A stretch of DNA of 64,000 nt, taken from assembly GCA_028280615.1 (NCBI GenBank), contig JANQLK010000002.1, positions 62,001 through 126,000 on the forward strand. Reading direction: 5' to 3'. Numbering within the stretch: position 1 is the stretch's first letter; the number at the start of each line of letters is the position of its first letter. A model generated the notes under the pieces. It was not told where the DNA came from. It saw only the letters and a list, made by a program, of their open reading frames with translations, and did not search any database. The DNA comes from Woeseiaceae bacterium. Lineage in GTDB: Bacteria > Pseudomonadota > Gammaproteobacteria > Steroidobacterales > Woeseiaceae. Position numbers and translations under genes: made by a program. Below are positions 37,207-46,422 of this stretch, one piece after another.

Positions 37207-37803
37207 CTATTGGCCCCGGGCCTCCGGATGCGCCGCTTTGACGCCCTTGGCAGCCAGTCGTGCGGTCTCGCTCACTCGCTTTGCGCGCGTTGCCTCTCGT
37301 TTCGCGTTCTTGATCCACAGCAGTATGACCTTCTTCGCAGAATCGCTGAACGCGTCGAAGTTTTGCTTCGCTGCTTTGTTGCGCTCCAGCGCACCGCCAA
37401 GATCGTCCGGAATCACCAGCTTGTCGATGTCGTCGAGGTAGCTCCAGGATCCATCACGTTTGGCTTCATCGACTTTCACCTGGCCTGCGGGCGTCATCAG
37501 TCGGTGTTGCGCAAGCCTCGACACGCGTTCCTTGTTCGAAGCGGACCAGGTGCTGCCGTACTTTCGCGGGCCGACCAGCAGCATCGTGCGATCGTCATCG
37601 AGGCGCCGGGTCCGGCTGTCGATCCAGCCGAAGCAAAGCAGCTCTTCTACGATCTCGCCGTACGGCACGTAGCGGTCCGCAATGTGCTTCTTGAAGCTGA
37701 CGAGCCAGAACGACGTCCCCGTGGCGTGGTTTTCCGCCAGCCAGTCGCGAAGCTCACTGCGGGAGCTGAATTCTCGTTTGGGTATGCCGTTTAGGTGGCC
37801 CAT
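37207..37803 (-). CDS. YdeI/OmpD-associated family protein
   Basis: SRSELRDWLAENHATGTSFWLVSFKK..VPYGEIVEELLCFGWIDSRTRRLDDDRTMLLVGPRKYGSTWSASNKERV..RLAQHRLMTPAG. Confidence 0.88.
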   Translation of the reverse strand: MGHLNGIPKREFSSRSELRDWLAENHATGTSFWLVSFKKHIADRYVPYGEIVEELLCFGWIDSRTRRLDDDRTMLLVGPRKYGSTWSASNKERVSRLAQHRLMTPAGQVKVDEAKRDGSWSYLDDIDKLVIPDDLGGALERNKAAKQNFDAFSDSAKKVILLWIKNAKREATRAKRVSETARLAAKGVKAAHPEARGQ

Positions 37804-37931
37804 CGGATGACTATAGGCTTGCTGTTAGGCTCCGGAGATGCCTGATCCCTGTCCAACAATTACACGAAAGTTGAGTCAAGCGATGGAACTCTGGTCGTTT
37901 AGCTAGATATCTGCTCCAAATGTGGAAACCA

Positions 37932-38825
37932 TTACGCTGTGGGCGGATTTGGCTCGAACAGCCATTTTCTGAATACTGCTTGGTCGAAGTGACCACCGTC
38001 GGACTCGCCAGCTACTCCTACGCCGTTATCCGCAAGATAGGTCGCAAGTTGAGAACCTGAAAATACAATCAATCCAGCCTTTCTGGCCAGCTCCTTGGCA
38101 CCCGAAGTAAATTCTCCTGTGGAGAAGAATACTGCAAGTAGCGGACCGAAGGGTGACACTGAGACGCCGTCGAATAAGTCCACTTTTTCATTCGAAAAAG
38201 TGCGTGTACGAGAAAGCGACATAGCTCCGATCAACTCCCTAACAAGGTTCGGCCCGATCTTGTTTTTGGGGTAGTGTTTCGCCTGGCCGACAATCGTAAA
38301 GCGAACATTGTGGCTTAGGTGAAAGAAGCCCTCCGGCAGTCCACCGAACTGAGCAACTGAGATCTCACCATAGAAGTCTATTCCTTGGTCATTCGAACTT
38401 GCGGTCACCTTGGCATTATCGGCTCCAAGCTGTTGAAGAACCCTCCGCCCAAATAATTCGAACTCACTAAAGCTAAGATCGCGCATTTGTTCTTGTATAT
38501 CCGCCGCAAAGATTCTAGTCGCCTTTGCTGACGCAACCATCGGCTCATCAGTGTTTAGCACAAAGCATGAACCAGAGACCAAATCACTGGAGGCTCCCTG
38601 AAGCCTGAGTATTGGGATTCCCCCAGATGAAGTTAGCTCTTGATCCCGCTCGTCGATCAACTGCCTAGTCGCCGCAAACAGTTTCTCTGCACGCTCGGCT
38701 GCAACTAGCGGAGATTCGCTACTTTCGACCAATACCTGCTCGATCGCCGATTTCAAATGTATAGATCTGCCGTCAATCCCCAGTTCAGTCTCAAGGTGCC
38801 TAACAATGTCGGAGGACGATAGCAC
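37932..38825 (-). CDS. Mrr-like restriction endonuclease-fold protein, GTG start
   Basis: LSFSEFELFGRRVLQQLGADNAKVTASSNDQGIDFYGEI...FTIVGQAKHYPKNKIGPNLVRELIGAM: D-QxK pattern of Mrr_cat; overlaps the ParB-like stop (TAGTG). Confidence 0.75.
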   Translation of the reverse strand: MLSSSDIVRHLETELGIDGRSIHLKSAIEQVLVESSESPLVAAERAEKLFAATRQLIDERDQELTSSGGIPILRLQGASSDLVSGSCFVLNTDEPMVASAKATRIFAADIQEQMRDLSFSEFELFGRRVLQQLGADNAKVTASSNDQGIDFYGEISVAQFGGLPEGFFHLSHNVRFTIVGQAKHYPKNKIGPNLVRELIGAMSLSRTRTFSNEKVDLFDGVSVSPFGPLLAVFFSTGEFTSGAKELARKAGLIVFSGSQLATYLADNGVGVAGESDGGHFDQAVFRKWLFEPNPPTA

Positions 38826-39928
38826 TACTTCATGAACTTGCGTACATTAGCGATGAGGGACGATATTTCGTCGAAGACTCTCTTTGCTTTGTCACTTGGC
38901 GAAAACCATGCGTCCACACTCGGCCGTCGCAGAGAGTTCAACGACGAAACGAGCGACTGCTCAAGCAATCCTGTTTCATCTATTTCCGCCTCATTCTCCG
39001 CAGCCTCTACCGCCTCCTCGAAAGGCCTCTCGGGATCGGCCAGTAGCTTCAACGGCGTGTCTTTATCAACGATGTCCTTTAACTGACGCACTTGCCGGTT
39101 TGCATTCTGCAATTTGGGAGGCAAGGTCGCTCCGTCGATGACTCGTGGGCTTAGTAATTCGTAGAATATTCGACGATTCGCGTCGTCGTTGGCTTCGTAG
39201 TGATCATCGCGAAAGTCCAACCACTCTCGCACCTTTGGTTGTGACATCGCTTCGTGAAAGAAAGAGTAGAGACGAGGCGTCGCGTATTCGGAGAACTCGT
39301 CATCTTCTTCCATCTGCTGAAGTGCTTTTGAGGCTCGATATCGGCGACCCACTTCTGTAGCAGATATGCCTATTCTCTGGGCTACTGCGCCGAATGCTTC
39401 TTCCTCTTCATCGTAAAGCTCGACTACAAGCTTAGCTTGCTGGTACGGTCCCCATTCCCTAATGCCTGCCACGTGACGAATTGCCATTAGAGTGCTCTTA
39501 TATCTCTTTCGCTCCCCGTCAGATCCAATAACCTCGATTACCGAGAGCTCGGTAAGAGTTTTCATGATCTCTTGATCAATATCCTCCGCCCCGGATTTTT
39601 GATCCGCGAGGAGAATCTTCACAGCCGCAGCTCTTCTATTGCCTTCAATGACCAAGAATAGGGGCTTGCTGTCGTCGGGAGTCGAGAACTCCTCAACCAC
39701 TATCTGTTCAACTGGAATGAAGCCATTCGATCGAATTGACTCTTTTAGGGCGCCTAGCTCAAATGCACTCGTACCTTCCAGCAGAGTCAATGCTCGGTCC
39801 TGAACTCCGCTTTCCGAGTATCTGCTGCGTTGTGCGACTCTCTTGTATCCGGGAATGTCGTGGAATCGGTAGTTATTGGGATCCAGTAGCAATTGATCTG
39901 GATGGACGGTCCTTTTTTCTGTTTCCAT
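38825..39928 (-). CDS. ParB/Srx-like domain protein
   Basis: VHPDQLLLDPNNYRF...LGALKESIRSNGFIPVEQIVV...PLFLVIEGNRRAAAVKIL...RIGISATEVGRRYRASKALQQM. Confidence 0.75.
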   Translation of the reverse strand: METEKRTVHPDQLLLDPNNYRFHDIPGYKRVAQRSRYSESGVQDRALTLLEGTSAFELGALKESIRSNGFIPVEQIVVEEFSTPDDSKPLFLVIEGNRRAAAVKILLADQKSGAEDIDQEIMKTLTELSVIEVIGSDGERKRYKSTLMAIRHVAGIREWGPYQQAKLVVELYDEEEEAFGAVAQRIGISATEVGRRYRASKALQQMEEDDEFSEYATPRLYSFFHEAMSQPKVREWLDFRDDHYEANDDANRRIFYELLSPRVIDGATLPPKLQNANRQVRQLKDIVDKDTPLKLLADPERPFEEAVEAAENEAEIDETGLLEQSLVSSLNSLRRPSVDAWFSPSDKAKRVFDEISSLIANVRKFMK

Positions 39929-39958
39929 TTTGTGATCTCAAGTCTATCTAACTGCTAG

Positions 39959-40150
39959 ATGGATGGCCTTCGAAGCGTGTCGTCGGATAATATCAAAACT
40001 GCACCCGATATTATTTGCGCTGCCTACGATCATTTCGGAGACCATATCTATATCGGAGGTTCCCCTCTTGCATTCGGACGCGGAGTTGTTGGTATTTTGC
40101 AGAAATGCGTTCTGCTAGTCAGCCGGAACGCAAAGGTTGTTACGAGTTGA
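39959..40150 (+). CDS. 63-aa ORF preceding protease (TGA overlaps possible TTG start)
   Basis: MDGLRSVSSDNIKTAPDIICAAYDHFGDHIYIGGSPLAFGRGVVGILQKCVLLVSRNAKVVTS; TTGA overlap at 40147-40150. Confidence 0.35.
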   Translation: MDGLRSVSSDNIKTAPDIICAAYDHFGDHIYIGGSPLAFGRGVVGILQKCVLLVSRNAKVVTS

Positions 40151-41148
40151 CGGACACAAAGAGACATCGATATTCGGTGCTCGCACCGATTCCAATAGAA
40201 ACCAAACTTGAGCTCGCTTCTCTGGCAGTCGAGTTCTTCTCGCCCGTTTCTTATCGACAAATGTGCAAGGTCATTGGTATCGACGATGGAGAAGCAATTA
40301 GACCGCTATCGGGTCGTGATTTTCTCAAGTATCTAAAGGCTATGAAGGCCCTGAATGATCCTGACCAATATCTTTGGCAGATTCGCACTCTGCTTCGGGA
40401 TATGTGTTCGGCGGACATCTTGACAGACATGGGAATTGGAAGCGACGTCCTCATCGGGCGACACTATTACTATCAAAGAGAGCTCACAAATCTCGAGAGA
40501 ATGGGGAAGCTCTGGCTGGCCCCAGCGCTTGGCCCTGAGTATATTTACAGAGTGTATTCGGCAGCCACCTGCCAGATTATCGGAACCCTAAAAGGAGAAG
40601 GCCGAGCTGGCACAGCTCTAATTGTCGCACCGAACTGGCTCTTGACTTGCGCTCATGTTATCAGGGACATGGCCGTATCCGAGCAGCAATACTTGCGCGA
40701 TCAGCATTTCACGGTGACAGACACGCTTGCGCACGAGTCAATTGACATTGGCCTGGTAAAGACATTGGAGGAATTGCCAGTCACTCCGGGTTTGTCCTTT
40801 CGAGACCCGAGGGTGGGCGAACCCGTGTTCACGATCGGCTATCCACGAATTCCCCTTTCAAAGGAGTCAAGCTTGATCCTGCATCGTGGCGAGATTACAA
40901 ATCCAGAGATGACGATGATGTCTGGCGACAAGATATTCACCTACTCTGCGATTGCAAGACCAGGGAATAGCGGCGGACCCATAGTTGGAGAACACGGATC
41001 AGTGATTGGCGTCGTTACTCATGAACTCGCACAAGATTGTGAGCGCCCCGGGAGTCCATTCTTCGCGGGAATCGGAACGGCTGAGATAGCGACATCTGTG
41101 CGCGCCCTTGCCCCTGATCTCGTGCTGCCAGTCGAAACATACGAATAG
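40015..41148 (+). CDS. Trypsin-like serine protease with about 150-aa N-terminal domain of unknown function (true start possibly TTG 40147)
   Basis: Catalytic triad context: GTALIVAPNWLLTCAHVI (His), ESIDIGLVK (Asp), IARPGNSGGPIVG (Ser). Confidence 0.8.
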   Translation: MRCLRSFRRPYLYRRFPSCIRTRSCWYFAEMRSASQPERKGCYELTDTKRHRYSVLAPIPIETKLELASLAVEFFSPVSYRQMCKVIGIDDGEAIRPLSGRDFLKYLKAMKALNDPDQYLWQIRTLLRDMCSADILTDMGIGSDVLIGRHYYYQRELTNLERMGKLWLAPALGPEYIYRVYSAATCQIIGTLKGEGRAGTALIVAPNWLLTCAHVIRDMAVSEQQYLRDQHFTVTDTLAHESIDIGLVKTLEELPVTPGLSFRDPRVGEPVFTIGYPRIPLSKESSLILHRGEITNPEMTMMSGDKIFTYSAIARPGNSGGPIVGEHGSVIGVVTHELAQDCERPGSPFFAGIGTAEIATSVRALAPDLVLPVETYE

Positions 41149-41427
41149 ACTGAGAAAGTACCTAGACTTCACGCCAGCGTTGATAACAACCCGAGATTCG
41201 CAGTGGATTCGGAGTCCGTCGTGCCTGCCACCCAGCACATTTCGTGAAGTCACGTCAGGAACAACCACACAGCGAGGAGTACTTGCGCTCTACTGGCATT
41301 CAGTTCCGAGGCTCAATGAGTGCGTACGCCTGCCAGTGGGAAGCCACTGCGTAGGGCAATCATGATATTTCCTGCTCACCTCTCAACTCATAGGTCCTCG
41401 CCCCGGTCAAGGATGTGCGAAAGTCGG

Positions 41428-42126
41428 TTACAGGACCCCCCAACTCTTCAACATCTGCTCCCAAGCTGCCATAGCATCAGACGCAATTGTCAGCCCATCA
41501 AGAGAGCGACCCATGTGCAGTATCTCCACCGCGAGAATCCATTCATCGCCTGCCCCCTCCTTTACTCCTTTGACCTGACCCAGGGACGGCCTGTCACGGC
41601 TCCGTGGCGCTCGGCTTAGCTCGCGGTGCTTATCCAAGTTTGCGAGATCGGCGAGCAGCGCAAGTCGCGAATCCGTAGAAATAGCATTCTCAACCGTCTC
41701 CCTATCAATCCCATTCGGGGAATCGGCGATCAGAGAATCCTTGAGGTGATACGCCTGAATGAAAAACGACTGCAGTCGTTGGTTTGCCGTGTTGATAGCA
41801 GTTCCGCTCATCGGCGGCGAAATGGGACCAGATATTGAGTGCATCTCTTGCTCGAGTGACCTCCAACGCTGCAGCCAGCTGCGCTCCGCTTGCGCTGGGA
41901 CCATCGCTACACGCAATGAGCTTGCGAAACTGATTTCGGACGCAATCGCCATACTTATGGCGACACCACGCTCCCCACACTCGGGGCACGGGGGCCTAGG
42001 CGTCAATCTTGCCCAAGTCGGATCAAGCGTATGTCCACAGCTATTACATGAGACTCTCGTGACATCAGCCACTCGTGGACCTCTTACATGCAAATACTTC
42101 GATATGTAGGAAACATATACGACCAT
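41428..42126 (-). CDS. Zinc-ribbon-containing hypothetical protein (longer ORF extends to 42534)
   Basis: VSCNSCGHTLDPTWARLTPRPPCPECGERG double CxxC; helical C-term LQSFFIQAYHLKDSLIAD...LADLANLDKHRELSR; start chosen at MVVYVSYISKYL. Confidence 0.55.
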   Translation of the reverse strand: MVVYVSYISKYLHVRGPRVADVTRVSCNSCGHTLDPTWARLTPRPPCPECGERGVAISMAIASEISFASSLRVAMVPAQAERSWLQRWRSLEQEMHSISGPISPPMSGTAINTANQRLQSFFIQAYHLKDSLIADSPNGIDRETVENAISTDSRLALLADLANLDKHRELSRAPRSRDRPSLGQVKGVKEGAGDEWILAVEILHMGRSLDGLTIASDAMAAWEQMLKSWGVL

Positions 42127-42584
42127 GAACGCGCCGCCAAGCACAGAGTTCGCGACTGCGGGATGTGGGCAGGCCGGCGCGCAAGAGCGAGAATGGGTCA
42201 ACTCCGCTTGACAAATAGGTCGGGCCCGACTACTTGTTCGGTTAAGACTCAGAAGTCGATCGAACGCCGCGAGTCGAACTTCCATAACGTTGTCTCCAGA
42301 AGATGTTGCGAAGTCCCTACTGGGTCCTAATCTCGTCCCGCCCTCCGTTGCTTCGTTGGCGGGGCTTACCTCCTGCCGAGGCGTTGGCCGTTGACTTCTC
42401 GGTACTTGTTGGCGCTTAACTCTTGCATACTTCTTGGTGTCCTGCTCCGCCGAAGAGGCAAGATAGGATAAGGACTTGCCATTGTTATTCGATAGCGTCG
42501 AAAGTAACGTGTAGCCAACATGCGACATTGACACTAGCGCTGTATCGAACCCGTGGTGACGATTCTCTGGTTTAATCTACGGCC

Positions 42585-43727
42585 ATGGCAGTCTTGTACA
42601 TTGTCGGCGCAGCGCAGGCCTTCTTTCTCCCTTTCTTGATTCTGAACAAGAAAGGCAAGTCATTTGCCGACTACGTGCTGACGGCCTGGTTTGTGCTGAT
42701 CGGCCTGGCGCTCTTGGCCTACTACCTGGAAGTCAATGGCGTGGCGGCTAAGTACCCTGTTTTTCTTGGTTTCTCGACCTGTTTTGCGTTATTGCTGGGC
42801 CCCATTTCCTATGTCTACGTGCTCGGGATAACCAGCACGCAGCGGGCATTCAGGCCCGCCATGGCGCTGCATGCCCTGCCCTATCTGTTTTTTACCACCG
42901 TTGTTTTCATCCAGTTGTTTGTTTTTTCCGGGTCTTCGGTCGAGGCTGACCGGCTGATGATCGAAGACCCGGAGGCCCCCATCTACAGGGTGATGGGGCT
43001 GTTGCGCGTTTTTCTGGGGCCGATTTACCTGCTTGCTTGCCTGGTTATTCTCCGAAGACATACCCGGAGGATAAGGAGTGAATTTTCGTACATTGGTGAT
43101 ATAGACCTCCGTTGGTTGAGAAAAGTGATGTTGTCACTGATTGTGATCTGGCTGACAGTGGTAGTGGTCAACATTGCGGGAAATTTCAACGACTGGCTGC
43201 CCATCGAGTGGGGCGACCACCTGATTTATCTGATGGTCACAGCCGCGGTCTTCTTCGTTGGTTTTTACGGCATCAGGCAACAGGTCATTTTTTCGCCTGT
43301 TGAACCTGATCGGGGCCGTGACACTGGGGGGCCAGATAGCAAGGCGCCAGCGCACTATCGTAAGTCCAGCCTCACAGCGGAAAAATCGCGCACCCTGCTG
43401 AACCAACTCCTGCACCACATGGAAGACGAGAAGCCCTATCTGGACGGCAGGATCTCGCTCAACGACCTGGCCGGTCAGCTGGGGATTTCTACAAACCACC
43501 TGTCACAGGTCATCAACGAAAACCTGGGCAAGAGCTTCTATGACTTCATCAACGAGCACCGGGTAGCCATGGTGAAGCAGAAGCTGGCTGAACCCGAATG
43601 CCAGAGAGCAAACCTTCTGACCATTGCCTGTGACTGTGGATTCAACTCCAAGTCCTCGTTCAACGAGGTTTTCAAGAAACACACAGGCCTCACGCCCTCG
43701 CAGTACCGAAAACAGCTGAAACCCTGA
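42585..43727 (+). CDS. AraC-family regulator with N-terminal multi-TM domain
   Basis: 7-TM-like N-term; SLNDLAGQLGISTNHLSQVINENLGKSFYDFINEHRV...IACDCGFNSKSSFNEVFKKHTGLTPSQYRK. Confidence 0.93.
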   Translation: MAVLYIVGAAQAFFLPFLILNKKGKSFADYVLTAWFVLIGLALLAYYLEVNGVAAKYPVFLGFSTCFALLLGPISYVYVLGITSTQRAFRPAMALHALPYLFFTTVVFIQLFVFSGSSVEADRLMIEDPEAPIYRVMGLLRVFLGPIYLLACLVILRRHTRRIRSEFSYIGDIDLRWLRKVMLSLIVIWLTVVVVNIAGNFNDWLPIEWGDHLIYLMVTAAVFFVGFYGIRQQVIFSPVEPDRGRDTGGPDSKAPAHYRKSSLTAEKSRTLLNQLLHHMEDEKPYLDGRISLNDLAGQLGISTNHLSQVINENLGKSFYDFINEHRVAMVKQKLAEPECQRANLLTIACDCGFNSKSSFNEVFKKHTGLTPSQYRKQLKP

Positions 43728-43776
43728 TCGGCCGGGCCCTTCCGCCCGCACGGATAATTGGTCCAGTCCCTCAGGA

Positions 43777-45000
43777 TTGGACGATTCGCTTAGTCAGACG
43801 AAGCAGACTCGTCTCCGTTTTCGTGCGATGAGCCGTGGCAGAATGTCCACAGAACCGAAACATGCCAGGCTGTACTACCTCGACTGGCTGCGAGTGTCCG
43901 CCTTTGGACTGTTGTTCGTCTTTCACTCCTGGCGACCGTTCGACCACTTTCCGTGGCTCTTGAAGAGTGACGATCAGAGCATCGTATTCGATTTGCTCAC
44001 CATGTTTACCCATGGATGGCGAATGTTCCTGATCTTCCTGGTTTCGGGCGCAGGTACCTGGCTTGCCATGCGCGCGCGGGAAGGACGGTTCGTGCTTGAT
44101 CGTGTGTTACGGTTGATGGTCCCGTTCGCCGCTGGAGTTGTGGTGGTCATTCCTCCGCAGCGATACTACGAATGGCTCACTGCCGGTGAGTTCGCAGGCG
44201 GTTTTCTGGAATTCCTTCGCGTCTATCCGTCCGAACAGCTGGGTGCGGACATGGGTGTCAGTGGCCTGCTCTGGTTCGGACATCTCGGCACGCACCTGTG
44301 GTATCTGCCATTCCTGTTCGTCATGACGCTGTTTTGCCTACCAGCATTCAGTGTCATCAGGGCCGGCAGAATCGATTTCTCGAAGATCAAGCGGTTGATG
44401 GCGACCCGTGTGGGCGCATTCGCACCTGTCATCCCCATGATCGTCTGCAGGCTGGTGCTCAAACCCGTGTTTCCAGCTTACACCGACTGGGCGGATTTCT
44501 TCGTCTATCTCTGGCCGTTCTTGTATGGCTTCATGTTCATGGCGGACCGTGAGTTTCTGGGCATCATCAGGGAACGAATGGGGGCATTCCTGAGTGTTGG
44601 CGTAATTTGTTCAGCAACATTTGTCTGGATGGGCGCGATCAGCAACGAGGCCGTCGAGGCCTACCTCAACCCTGGCTTCACCGCCTTGCACTGCTTCATA
44701 TCAGTGATTACGATGCTCGTCGCCTACAGCTGGATCATGTTTTTCCTGGCGCTTTTCGCGAGAAAGATGAACTTTAACCATACGCTGCTGATTCCGGCCA
44801 ACATCGGTATCCTTCCGGTTTACGTGCTGCATCAGACCCTGATCATCGTATTCGGTTACTACATCGTTCAATCGGACCTTCCTCTATTGCTGCAGTTCCT
44901 GGGAATCACGCTGACCGCCATTCCTGCGGCGATCCTTTTGTATAGGGTGATCCAGGCGAACAATCTTCTCAGGTTTCTCTTCGGACTGAAACTCAAATGA
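43777..45000 (+). CDS. Acyltransferase 3-family membrane protein
   Basis: ARLYYLDWLRVSAFGLLFVFHSWRPF; 10+ TM; GILPVYVLHQTLIIVFGYYIV. Confidence 0.88.
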   Translation: MDDSLSQTKQTRLRFRAMSRGRMSTEPKHARLYYLDWLRVSAFGLLFVFHSWRPFDHFPWLLKSDDQSIVFDLLTMFTHGWRMFLIFLVSGAGTWLAMRAREGRFVLDRVLRLMVPFAAGVVVVIPPQRYYEWLTAGEFAGGFLEFLRVYPSEQLGADMGVSGLLWFGHLGTHLWYLPFLFVMTLFCLPAFSVIRAGRIDFSKIKRLMATRVGAFAPVIPMIVCRLVLKPVFPAYTDWADFFVYLWPFLYGFMFMADREFLGIIRERMGAFLSVGVICSATFVWMGAISNEAVEAYLNPGFTALHCFISVITMLVAYSWIMFFLALFARKMNFNHTLLIPANIGILPVYVLHQTLIIVFGYYIVQSDLPLLLQFLGITLTAIPAAILLYRVIQANNLLRFLFGLKLK

Positions 45001-45419
45001 CCAGTACTTCGGCAAGAAGTAAACGAGTGACAACGCCCGCTCGAGCCCTGTCAGGTATTTGCGGCCTGCTGTTGTTGGGAACCGCATACCTGCACTACGC
45101 TGGACTCGAAGATCTGAATGCCACGCTCGTATCGGCGGGAATATCCGGTTTCTTCGCTGAGGCACTGCCCGTTCTGTGGCTTTTTTTGTCGTGGCATTTG
45201 GTAGCACTGTCGGTGCCACTCATTTGGGCTGCAGTCAGCAACCCGACGTGGTTTCTGCCGGCCGTGGTTTTTTGCACTGCGGTAACGGTCGGAGACTTTC
45301 TCTGGGTATACAGTGTGGCCGGATGGTTTCCAGGAACAATCATCTTGTCGGCGGTGGCCATCACTCTCTTTTGTGTTTCGGTTGCGCTGCACCGGGCCGG
45401 ACGCGGAAGTGAAATATAG
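44997..45419 (+). CDS. Small multi-TM membrane protein
   Basis: Four hydrophobic helices; ATGA overlap with the acyltransferase stop. Confidence 0.6.
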   Translation: MTSTSARSKRVTTPARALSGICGLLLLGTAYLHYAGLEDLNATLVSAGISGFFAEALPVLWLFLSWHLVALSVPLIWAAVSNPTWFLPAVVFCTAVTVGDFLWVYSVAGWFPGTIILSAVAITLFCVSVALHRAGRGSEI

Positions 45420-45451
45420 TTGAAACGATGATCCGGAATTACGCGCCTTCA

Positions 45452-46312
45452 TTACTGAAATACCCAATCGGCGACCACGTTGCCGCTCGTCGCGAGAGTT
45501 CGTGACATCGAATAGTGGTTCGCCCGTGGCAAAACAATCAGTTCGTGCGCTACACCGTCATGCTCGAGTTTTTCTGCGTAGCTTCGCGACTGCCGCAGGA
45601 ATTCCGCGGTTTCTGTCTCACCGACGGCGATCAATATCTCCGGCGTTTGTAGAAGCGAGCATTTGATGGGACTTAGCGCCGACACATCCGTATCCGTGAG
45701 CTGCAAATCCTCATTCAAGTACGACGCCTTCATCGGCCCGAGGTCATAGAGCCCGCTCAGAAGGGCCGCTCGCGTGATCGCCTTACCGTCCTCTGCCGGC
45801 CAGTCGTGCTCCAGGATCTTCGCGACAAGGAACGCGCCAACGGAATGTCCGCACAGAATGAGGTCATCCGGGTCCCCGTTGAATTGATTGATGTTTCCTC
45901 GTACCCAGGCGAATGCTCTCAGCGTTTGCTCGACAATCTCGCTGACACGAACTCGCGGCGCAAGATCGTAGTTGACAAGGACGCAGGTGTACCCGGCTCG
46001 TTTGGTGAGTCGACTGATGTAACGGTAGTGTCGTTTATCGAGGGCTCGAAAGTATCCGCCGTGAATGAACACAAAGACCGGTGATGCACTTTCTGAAGCG
46101 GGGAAAATGTCGACGCGTTGGCCATATGTATAGCCATAGCTGACATCGAGCTCGCACTTGAGAAATGAACGGGCAAGCAAGCTCTGAAAGGCGTTGACCA
46201 GCAAGTAGTGTCTCGCCAACGGATGCCGGCGTCGAAGATTGAACTGATCATCCATTGATGCTGTAGTAATCGGACTACAATCGGCCTGCGGCCCCAGACT
46301 CGAAAACCTCAC
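45452..46312 (-). CDS. Alpha/beta hydrolase (kynurenine formamidase/carboxylesterase-like)
   Basis: FVFIHGGYFRALDKRHY (oxyanion HGG), LILCGHSVGAFLVAKI (nucleophile elbow). Confidence 0.85.
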   Translation of the reverse strand: MRFSSLGPQADCSPITTASMDDQFNLRRRHPLARHYLLVNAFQSLLARSFLKCELDVSYGYTYGQRVDIFPASESASPVFVFIHGGYFRALDKRHYRYISRLTKRAGYTCVLVNYDLAPRVRVSEIVEQTLRAFAWVRGNINQFNGDPDDLILCGHSVGAFLVAKILEHDWPAEDGKAITRAALLSGLYDLGPMKASYLNEDLQLTDTDVSALSPIKCSLLQTPEILIAVGETETAEFLRQSRSYAEKLEHDGVAHELIVLPRANHYSMSRTLATSGNVVADWVFQ

Positions 46313-46422
46313 TGGTCAAATTGATGCAGGCGGTTGTTAATCGCCTGACGCGAAAGCCCAGGACCTCGCCGGGAAACCGAACGCCGCGCTGGCCGCTGAT
46401 CTTAGCTCATTGAGGATGTTCA

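Noticed and set aside
37207-37803. YdeI-family gene as a member of the defence system
   Set aside because: Family is widespread outside defence islands; nothing besides proximity links it
35895-39928. Calling the island a complete known system (Thoeris, restriction-modification, pAgo-SIR2)
   Set aside because: No ThsA, methylase, specificity subunit or Argonaute is present among the ORFs
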